DNA of 64,000 bases, taken from NCBI GenBank assembly GCA_030512295.1, contig JAULSR010000002.1:5208001-5272000 (forward strand). The letters run 5' to 3'. Position numbers and translations under genes: made by a program. Below the pieces are notes generated by a model. The model ran no database searches. It was not told the DNA's origin and worked only from the letters and a program-made list of their open reading frames with translations. Of this stretch, positions 48,160 through 57,601 are shown piece after piece. Source of the DNA: Bombardia bombarda (taxonomy: Eukaryota > Ascomycota > Sordariomycetes > Sordariales > Lasiosphaeriaceae). The number at the start of each line of letters is the position of its first letter. Position 1 is the stretch's first letter.

Positions 48160-51105
48160 CTTGGGCGGTATGTAGTCGACAAAAGCTTGAGGCTCAACAA
48201 GCGTTGCGGCACGCCCAGACGACAAACGGCGTCAAGTGAATGAAATATACCGTGGATAACGTTGGCCTCAGGATAAGACGCCAAGGATACCTACGCTATA
48301 CGAACGACTCCGGTGTCTATCCGCGTGGCCAATATGTGCCAAAGTAGCGGTGGACGGAAAGGTGCAGCAAGCGAGAGGCGGGCAAACGGCTGCTTGCAGA
48401 CCCAACACCCAGGCAGTTTCCAAGACCTCGATTTTGGGGGCAGCCCTTTAGCAAAGAAGCTCCAAGATGTCTTGGGAGAGACGGTCGTATATAAAACGAG
48501 CCAGGGAAAACCGTTCCCTACCCCAGAGAAGGAGATGAAAGGGGCGGGGAAGCTGATGCCAACCGGGGAAGAGGACAACCACAACCACCCCCGCGGCGAC
48601 GCTGCTCATGCAGAAGTACGCGGCAACAGAGCTAAAAATGAGCAAGCGAATGTGTGTGAATATGCGGGAATGGGTCAGTTGGAGTAGTCAATATCTGCAA
48701 ATGAAGAAGCACTTTAGCCGCCATGTCCGCCGATGGAAGGCAAACAAAAAGGCGGCCACGGGGCCACGACAAAAACCCCAAACGGATCCGCAGACCACTT
48801 TAGAGGAACGCAGCAGGGGAAGGAGGCAATGAGCCCGGTCGCGTCATAGAAACCTCGCTCCCCGAAGTTGGTGTCGCACAGCAAACCACCAGACGAAATC
48901 TCCAGTCTCCGAGGAGCCGAACCAAGGCACCTGTACCGAGAACGTTCCAGGCCGCGATGGAAGAAAAGAACAAGTCGACTGAATAGTAGAACGGATGGAG
49001 CTTGGGTAGGCCATCCACTAAACCATCTTGGAGTTTGAACTGGCCATACTCGGCCCATGGTGCCCAATCGTCCTTTCCAAGCCACGATAGGAAGCTGCGA
49101 CCAAGCAGTAAAATTTTGACTCGCGAGAACCGTCTGCGCACCTCGATGTGCCTTCCTATGTAAATTCAACATGGCGATCAATGCAAGGAGTGAGTTACCA
49201 GCAGTCGCAGATATTAACCAAATACCAGAACCAAAGTCAAGTAGCCGGATACTTGCACAGTGGGTGTAAGTAGGAGCATTAATTCAAGCTCCGAGGTGCC
49301 TTGCAAGACGTTGCGCTGCAGGAACAAATGGGTTGTGATTCGTCAGGTAGAATCCGTACCCAGCACCACGCAGTCTGCTGTCCACGACCTCAAGCAGGGG
49401 ACTCGTATTTTCTCATTGTAGACGACGCACTGCGCAATCAATCCGCGCAAGAAGAACAATACCACAAAAGAAAAAGTAACATAATTCAGACAAGGACATG
49501 TTCGTTCTAAAGCGCAATGGCGTTAGAAACCAGAATTCTAGTGCCAGATGACACGTTTGGAGAAGAGATGGAGAGAGGGGAGACCTAGGGAACATTCAAG
49601 ATCAGGTCGGGTTGATTTAAGAATGGATGGACACCCCAATTCTGCCGAATACAACACCCCAGCCCGACTCACCAATAAAATGCCGGCCTCTTCTTGCCTT
49701 AAAGGAAAATACCACCTAAAATAAAATAAAAAAGTAACCTGCACTAGAACTACTTCAGTACATATTCTAAATCTTAAAGTAGGCGGGAGAAAAATCTAAG
49801 CGCAACTTAACGGCGATCATCTCCATGTCCAGGGGAGATTCACTATTGCCCACGATCCCTGATATTGTTGGCCTGTCGGCGAGTGTTCTAGAAAGTCATC
49901 CTATCCTTCTTCCCCACCACGGCAATTTTCTATTTCAAGAACAACGTATGTAGTATAAACAATACTGCTGTCGAATTTCCAAACCTTCATATGCAACCGG
50001 GGTGACCCACGAGCCTAGCCAAGGCCTCCGTCAAATATCACGTTCTAGACCAAGTATTCACCCGATAGAGGAATTCATAGCAGACAACACAACGCTGCAA
50101 CGCCATGAGCACGCTATACTGAATTGCTCATCTATCAAGTTCGCTATGGTAGGTGAATATGTGTGTGTAGACCTTGGGTAAGTACTTGGGTAACAACACG
50201 CAACTCGCCTCCCGTCTATTAAGTAATGGTAGGTAATAATCTGTCTGTTTGTCTCGCTCTGCTGCACCTGTTTTTTTTCTCCATCTTTTCTTCTTTCTCG
50301 CCGGCGACACCGCACTCCAACCTGCAACTCAATCAAGTCGCTCGACTGACACAAAAGACGACCTCCTTCTTTCAGGCCACGGACACGGCGGGACGGGATG
50401 ATTGTGTTTGGGGAAACCCCAATCGCCACACAACGTCAATCTGCACTACTGGGTTCGCTTAAGAGCCCGCCCTTTCCCCCCCCAATATAACTGGTGACAC
50501 TCGCTTGTGCTGTCCGCGCGTCGCCGTCAAAATTTTTCTCCTCTCTTCCGCCGCAATACCAGAATCTTAATTGGATGATGCTTTGTCCATGGACGTGAAC
50601 CCAACTTTCGCTATCGTCGCTGCTGGCCAGGTCCTGCAGCCGTCCTACGATCCTTCCAAGTCTTTGGCGACTGCTTTTTATCGACCGAGGAGGCTCCGGG
50701 GGTTAGCAATGACTAGCCGGTCGACAAGATACTGAACCCCTTCATTGGGCTTTTCATGGCATCTTTGTCGACCACAAGATATTTACCGCATGGCCGAGAC
50801 AGAACGTCATCTGGTCTTAGAAGAAGATCACGGTCGTATACCGGAATACGTGTAATCTGCAGAGTTGAATACTTGCTCGAGAGTGTCCGTATCAAGTCCT
50901 ATGTTATGCCCACGTTGGTATTGTCAGCGACATCTGGGTCAGCAGAACAGGATCCTTAGGAATAAAATTCCCGTGACTGGCTGAAGAAAAGTGGATGCGA
51001 TGGCCTCTAATCATGCTCTTGTCCATCAGGTATGCTCCAGACCACCTGCCCTCTCTTGTTGCCGAAAGACCTGGGCCAAACGGGGAATAAAAAGCTCAAA
51101 TGGGC
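48160..51105. other. Intergenic, chitin synthase 5' flank to UPF2 3' end
   Basis: About 2.9 kb. Minus-strand frames of 113 and 155 aa at 48714-49181 overlap in different phases upstream of the chitin synthase start and are more likely leader or promoter DNA. A short ATG frame at 50589 and a minus-strand frame at 50713-50895 have coding-like composition but no continuation. I see no RNA gene. Confidence 0.5.
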
Positions 51106-54100
51106 CTATGACTGGCTCATACGGGGGGGTTTTCTGTTCTGGGATTTGCCATACCAGTCTACGTCGCTGAGTTGGAGCTTGCGGACGCGTTGTCCGACAC
51201 GCTCTTTGCCAGACCTGAGGTCTGTCCGGTTGTGATGGTGGGATGTTGTCTTGTCGTGTCCTAGAGATGAAAAACAATGAATATTGGTGTTTGGTTCAAG
51301 GGGTGTAAAGTTGGCTTCACCGTCATTGTCCTCGTTTTCGCGAAGATCGTAGTTGAGCACCAGATTCTTGATGCGCCGTTGTTCCTCCTTCTCTGCTTGC
51401 TGCTGGGTTTTCATGGCGATCGCAAAGTGGGAGTCCGATGGCAGCTCGACCGTACGAGTCTGATACACGTTAGATTTCGCGAATATAGTACCCGACACTC
51501 AAGGCGACACGAACCTGTTGACGATTTCCTCTCTTTGTAAGAAGAGAGAAGGCCATTGTCCCAGCGGGTACAGTCTCTGTTGCCGTCTCGTTTGTCTCAA
51601 TGCCAGCCGCGGCATCGCGCACTTTGGCCCTGACAGGGAGCGGAAGGTCGAATTGTTGCTTGCGCTCAAACTTTCGTGAATCTAAGCTTTCAGCCATCAT
51701 CTTCGCATACTCACGCTCAAATTCTGCCTCATCCTCCGGATCAATTTCTTCTTCCTGTCGGGTGACAACGATAGCTTCTTCCTCGGATTCGCTGCCACAT
51801 GTAGACGAGTTCTGTTCATTTTCCTATCCGATTCGCGCTTGGTTAGTTTGGTTCACTGGATAAAAAGACAATGATTCATGGTATATACTTCTGCGTCTCC
51901 GTCCTCAGAGGCTGAGTCGTCGTCCTCTTCTTGCTCTCCGAGCGCCAGATCATCACCGTTATCATCGTCAGAAGACATGCCGCTGGTTCTATCGTCTAGC
52001 TCAACTCCCTTATCGAGCCCGGTCGTCTTTTGATCTTGAGCAACAGCAAGCTGAAACACCTTCGAGGCTTCGTCCAAATTGGATGCGAGCTTCCACTGAG
52101 GTCTGGTGAGAGCGAAAATGTCTTGCACAATAAACTCGATGTCCATGGGAAGAGGGTTCTTGGTATAAATGTAGTACTGGAAGAACGAGAGAAAGTAATC
52201 CAACTTCTTGCCTGCAGCTCCCTTGTTGAAAAACATGCCGCAGGTCTCAAGGACGGTGGAAATAAGGCGAATACGAAAAAAGTCGTCAGGCAAATCAAAT
52301 GGACTGATGCGGCCTGGAACTGGTGGCCCCCTGAAACAATGATAGTTAGACGCAAGTTCATCAGCGAGGGCTAGTCAAATACGTACCATGGCCAAAGGTC
52401 ATGATCTTATACATGGTATCGAAGACCACCGGATGCTCGAGCATTCTGTAGTTGTAAAGTTCTCCCAGATATTTGACCTCGGCAACTCGGCGCTGATTGA
52501 ATTTGAAATCATTTTGCTCAAGGCCAAAGCAAATAGATTCAATCACATGGTCAATAACACCAATAACAAAGTCGGCATGATACCTATATAAGGCGCTCAG
52601 AAGAATGGCAAGGAGATGGATGTTGCCGTATTTAATCTTTCCAGGCTTGGAGAAGACTTTATGAAGAATCGCGACAACCTAACCACGCGTTAGCAAATCA
52701 CCGAGTAAACAGCTTTGAACAACAAACCTCTTTCTCCTCCCAATGGAGCCTGCGAATTTGCCTCAGTACTTTGCTGTAGTTGCGCTTTGTCAAATCCCCA
52801 TAGACCAGCTTGCGGATGAAGAGTTCCATGGGAGTTCTCTCCTTCTGTTGGATTGCCGGGCGCTGTGGGGGGTCGACGTAGTACACCGCGTTCTCGATCA
52901 ACATTCTCTCAGCTTGCCCTATGTGTTGGACAGACTTCTTGCGCTGCAGAATTTCGAGAAAAGAGGCCATGCGAGGGAATGTTTCGGGATTCCGTAGCAA
53001 ATAACGACCGCAATTCTCAAGCAGGTTGCAGATGATTTCAATATTCATCCGAGAAAAGTCATCGAGGCTCACTTTGAGACAGTGAAAAACGACATGCTCG
53101 GGAACAATTCCGAATTTGGTCAGCTCAGCAAGGTAGCGGATATTGCTGAGTCTCACTTGACCGAGGAACTCCTTTTCCTTGCGTTTTTGGAGACTGCGGA
53201 ATTCGGCATCCAAATATTCAACAAGTCCTTTGGGGATATCAGGCATATATTGCCCGAGCGTGGCTACCAATCTAGACCAGCTTGGAAGAAGGTCACCACG
53301 ACCCTTTGGGACATCTGTCAGAGCCTTGACAAGTCGGTTTCGGGAAGCCTTGGAGTTGAGAAAGCAGAAGTCGATGGCGGTTTGGTCAATGACTTCTTTA
53401 TTGGTCAACTCGGGCAGTCGAAGCAGCAATGTGTCGACCTGGGCTCCGATCGTTTTATTGGCTATTGCCATAGATTGGTCATCAGAGGCAGCCTCTGCGG
53501 CCTTGGATGCTTCTGCGGCCTCGGTGATGTCTATCTTTCTGCCAACCTGGTCGTCCGAATCGGGCTTCTTCTTTTTGACCTCCTCGAGAAGGATCCCGGG
53601 CACCTTACCCTTGAGATCAACCAGATTTTCGTAGAAGCGACGCTCTTCCTCGTCCTCCCAAATACCTGAACCATCTCCTTGGCCGCGAAGATACTCACCA
53701 GCCTTGACGATACCGATGGAGCCATTTGCAGATGCGCTAGGATCATCGCTGTCTTTCAAGTCTGGCATTTCTGCCCCAATGATATCCGCTATGACCTGCG
53801 CATTGGCAACGAGGCGCTCTTGAGCCTTTACCTGCTTCTCGAAATTGGATTGGCGGTCTTCGAATACTTCGCCAGATTTGACATAGGCTTCTGCGTTTTT
53901 CCGCGACTGATTGAAAATGGCCTTCTGATCTCGGATCAAGTGGCCCTTGACATCCTCAAAATAGCGCTTCAGTATGTTTCTGAAGCGCTCTTGCAGCTCC
54001 GGTGGGGTGAATGCTGTACTTTCCAAAGTCGTCTGAGCATCGTCGTCTCGCTCATCGGCTCCATTAGAAGCCTTGGTTGCGCCGTCTTCTTCAACGGTCT

Positions 54101-54991
54101 TTCTACCCTCGGCTCCGGCTGCCTTTACTCCCAAAACATCCCAACTAAAAGCCTTAACAAAGATGACGAGCAATGGAAGATTTGCATGCTCCCTGTCATG
54201 ACCCAGAAGGTCCTTCAAAACCTCCAGAGGAAAGGGCTCAGCACCGCCTCCTTTCGTAGAGGCCCGAGTCTTTAATTCTACCACCTTTCCAGTCGCTCCC
54301 TTTGTAGCATCATCTGGACGCGCGACATCGTCCAGGGTTCGCAGGACACCGACAAGCCATAGTTCGGTAACTACACGGAGCAGGACTCGCTGTCGAACCA
54401 GGCGATCCTTCTCTTCTTTTTCTCTCGCCTCGGGTGCCAACCCCTTGAGAACACCTCGGTCTGGTGTGGCCATCGCTTTCCCGAGCAGCCATCCTAGATA
54501 CTCGGTGAAGTCGTCGGGTCCGAACCGCTGGTGTAGTGCGCTGACAATCTCGACGCCAGCTTCAATCTCTCCGGGAGACTTCAGTCGGCATAAACCCTCG
54601 TAGCAGGCCGAGATAATCTCCGAAAGGTATTTGGACAGGCTGACGGTGCGGATCTCTTGGAGGAAAGTAGGGAGCGTTGCGGGGGAGATGGCAGTTCGCA
54701 GACGCTTGATAAAGGCGGTGTTCTTTTTCAGGGTGGAATCGAGGGATTTGCCAACAGGGAATACATCTATGGCGTGTTGGGTGAGCTCTGAGCTGCACGG
54801 TCGTCGGCAAAGCTGAAGGAGGGAGGAGAGGGGAGGGGGGGGGGGGGGGGGGGGGTCATACCTTTCTCGCCATCCCAAGCCCTCTCGTTCAATTCCCGCA
54901 GCTCACCTGGAAAGGAAGCAAGTTAGAATGGATATCATTAGTGATGTCGGTCGGCAAAGGAAATAAACTCACGCCTTTTTTGGCGATCCAT
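51106..54991 (-). CDS. upf2: UPF2/NMD2, nonsense-mediated mRNA decay factor
   Basis: Cytoplasmic adaptor bridging Upf1 and Upf3 in nonsense-mediated decay. Eight exons: 54991-54973, 54906-54862, 54766-52728, 52678-52387, 52319-51889, 51823-51515, 51459-51321, 51260-51106; 1142 aa, normal for the family. The N-terminus spliced from the first three exons reads MDRQKRRELRELNERAWDGE-KDVFPVGKSLD and leads into the first MIF4G domain. The second MIF4G lies around residues 400-650. The third, which binds Upf3, includes DFKFNQRRVAEVKYLGELYN and DLPDDFFRIRLISTVLETCG. An acidic segment (DDDNGDDLALGEQEEDDD) precedes the C-terminal Upf1-binding part, with TQQQAEKEEQRRIKNLVLNYD and VGQRVRKLQLSDVDWYG. The intron at 54767-54861 has 21 C just inside its donor. 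The acceptor at 52320 was chosen over TTTCAG eleven bases earlier because only it keeps frame. The last intron (51261-51320, 60 nt) is itself stop-free and in frame. Confidence 0.94.
54835..54855. repeat. Poly-G tract (21 G) in UPF2 intron 2
   Basis: Read on the coding strand it is a C21 run beginning six bases after the donor (GTATGA). It is unusual to have such a run beside a 5' splice site. Confidence 0.9.
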
Positions 54992-56786
54992 AGTGGGCGG
55001 GTGGTTACTCGGCGTGCGTGATCGAGTAATAACAATCGCCGGGGTCGGGGCATTCGCAGATGGAAATGCTAAGGGTTAAGGAATCGAAAGCGGCAATCCC
55101 CATCAGCAATGGTAGGCATCGGTGACGTGATACACGAGAAGCAGCCGTTGAGGCACTCAAACCCGGCGAGTTTTTGCGGGGGTTGGAAGCTGGAGAAGAC
55201 GCGTTGCTTCGCTGAGATTTAAACAGCCTTTCGTTAATCGAACCGCGAACGTGGTTGACGAAATCGATAAACGATAAGTCATAGTGGATTCCTCAAAAAA
55301 GTGTTGTATTCAAGTCCCCACCCGAAAGCGGCGTGAAGTGCGCCATGGAGGAGCAGCCGTGGGATAGAGCCATCCATGGGGGATCCGATCCATGGAGCAT
55401 GCCTAACTTGGCTAGCTGGGTTCTGCTACCCACTCATCTATTGGGTCATTTGGCGCGGTCTAGCGCCCCGCAAGGCACGAGAACGACCCCGCAAGATGTG
55501 GGAGGTTGTGTAACTGAGGGCACAGGGCAACCATGTTTTTGTGCATCCTAACAACATCATCATCCCACCACCACCACCACCATCGTAGATTGTGAGGCAT
55601 AGAGGTCTGTCCTTGAGCATGTGCGTCGCTGAGTTGATAAGCTACTAGGTCTACTACTTAAGTCGGCTAAAGTTTATAAAAAACCCGATTTTCTGAAATT
55701 GCAACAAATACGACGCCATCTTTTTGTCACCGACAGCTGCTCTACCACCAGAAACATCAAGGTATTTTATCCATAGTAGGGCTGCATGTGTGTAACATGG
55801 ATCACAGCTGTTAATGTTTAAAGGAAACAAAACACCATGCAATGTCAAGTCTCAACTGATCTTAGCATTTTTCCAGACGCCGTTTCATGTGCCATTTGCC
55901 ATAGTTCACCGTCTGACCCACCACGGTATAGAATATAGATATTTCTAAGGTGTCTCATTTAGAAACGTAGCAACATAATGAACTACCGAGGCTGGGCTGT
56001 ATGAGAGTCCGAGCAACTAAGGTACCTAAAGTACTCCCTGCGTTAGGTATGACCCAGGTACCTGCCTTACCTAAGGCAGATGAATGATATCAATCACGAC
56101 ACTTTGACTGTTAACCGTGGATCAGTTACTAACACGTATACCTTTTTAAGTCTGGCCTATGATTCGGGCAAAAGATGATGCAGATTTCCGTTGGCTGAGG
56201 CCTGGCAAATAATATGTGGAGGATGAACCAAACAGGTGGGCAAATAGAAGCTGTCTTGGGTATCAGCCACGCTAGCTTTTTCTCCGACTTGCCTTTTTGC
56301 ACGAATGCCCGCCACGGTTCAGCGTCATGGTGCATCAGACAGTCCTGTAAGGGGGGGTGGGCGGAATTCTTGGCGACGGGGGACAAGGCACGGGGGACGG
56401 GAAGCTTGACCGACAAAGTGTGGGGTGTTGAGAGGGAGCCATTCGGAGACGGTGCGGCAGTCTGGCGAGTCTGGCTAGGTAGTCCCAAATCTCAATCTCA
56501 AATTCTAAGCTGATTCTTGTACTATGAAAGCGATATAAATCCAGGTCGGGGGAGGATGGAATTTTCAGATGACCCAAGGAAATATGTCGGGATCGGGTGG
56601 TTCCGCCATCTCATCTAAGTTGGTGGGAATGGGTAAACCGGCAGACCGGAGTTGTCTCGATCTGGCCATGTTGATATGAAGTCGAGGAAGGAGGCGAGGA
56701 GATGTTTATTTTTGCTGGCAACGATCTGGGTCGAGCCTGTCGAGCTTGTCGCGGTAATTCTAGGCCCGCGGTGATGCAACTCCCGC

Positions 56787-56861
56787 CTATCTTTCAGTGG
56801 GCCAGCTTATCAGCCAATCCGCTTTGACGCACGCGAAACCATTGTCAACGACCGCGATAAG
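56787..56861. promoter_or_regulatory. GATA-factor site cluster and CCAAT box upstream of nitrate reductase
   Basis: CTATCT at 56787-56792 (AGATAG on the other strand), GCTTATCAG at 56804-56812 (CTGATAAGC) and GATAAG at 56856-56861 are GATA-factor core sites. CCAAT lies at about 56813-56817. In fungi, AreA/NIT2 GATA factors activate nitrate genes when preferred nitrogen is lacking. They lie about 740-815 bases upstream of the start codon. Function is inferred. Confidence 0.5.
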
Positions 56862-56945
56862 AAAGGTCCCGACAGTCCAGAAAAACACCCAGGCGCGCCA
56901 GGTTCTTGCATCTAACGGTAGCCACGAGCACATGTACTGTGTATA

Positions 56946-56953
56946 TCCGCGGA
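56946..56953. promoter_or_regulatory. NIT4/NirA-type palindromic octamer TCCGCGGA
   Basis: A perfect TCCGCGGA octamer, the palindrome described for the nitrate-specific Zn2Cys6 activator NIT4 at Neurospora nit-3. It sits about 650 bases upstream of the nitrate-reductase ATG and about 90 bases from the GATA cluster. Confidence 0.6.
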
Positions 56954-57050
56954 ACCAACAAGAACATGTCAGGGTGGGTTGCAGGATGGCACCTAGGTAA
57001 CTCCCGGGCTGTCGTTCAATAATCGTATCGCTGACCAAAGCTGCTCTGGC

Positions 57051-57074
57051 CTGCTGCTGCTGCTGCTGCTGCTG
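57051..57074. repeat. (CTG)8 trinucleotide repeat
   Basis: Pure CTG repeat in the nitrate-reductase 5' flank. A minus-strand polyglutamine frame across it is spurious. Confidence 0.85.
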
Positions 57075-57601
57075 CGCCATGATACGCATAACCCGAGGGA
57101 GGGATGGACCGTCGAGTTTAGGGGTCGACTGCCCAACTGAACAACTGACTGCGCGCGCAACAGCTGTCAGTTATGGTCATGGTTTGGCGCCGAGTAAACT
57201 TTCTCAATGTTCGACGGCGCCCGTGGCCTTCAACCCAACCTTGAAGCCCCCCCAGTCTATCTACTAAGTAGGTAGGTATTACTAGGTATTGCCCATTGGC
57301 ACCCGCGATATTTGCTCGCTTCCATGCCTCGCATGACCACCCATATCTCTACTCCGGGGAACAATTGGCACCCTGGAAGTGACGGCTCCCAGGGCGGCAA
57401 CAGACCATATGTCCATCATCCCCCATGGCCAGCTAGCTTGTGCGCCCCCGATGATCTGGAACTAATGACTGCCCTCATACCGTCTTGTCGATTGTACATA
57501 TTTCTTTGCCTTATCTATATACCCCGAACCCAAGATTCAATTCTCGTCTGTTCCCATTCACCTACCTATCCTGTGTTGTACCCCGAATCCCCCAATCCGC
57601 C

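Larger units (their letters stand above)
54992..57601. other. Intergenic between divergent UPF2 and nitrate reductase genes
   Basis: About 2.6 kb. UPF2 promoter at the left, nitrate-reductase promoter at the right. It contains a CCACCA repeat near 55564-55585, a cluster of TACCTA motifs near 56018-56086, GATA and NIT4-like sites at 56.8-56.95 kb and a (CTG)8 repeat at 57051-57074. No credible gene. Confidence 0.6.

Noticed and set aside
48714..49181. Minus-strand frames of 155 and 113 codons upstream of the chitin synthase
   Set aside because: They overlap in different phases and show no family signature; the region is better explained as promoter or leader.
56787..57089. Minus-strand 100-codon frame starting with polyglutamine
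   Set aside because: Created by the (CTG)8 repeat and lies over the nitrate-reductase regulatory sites.
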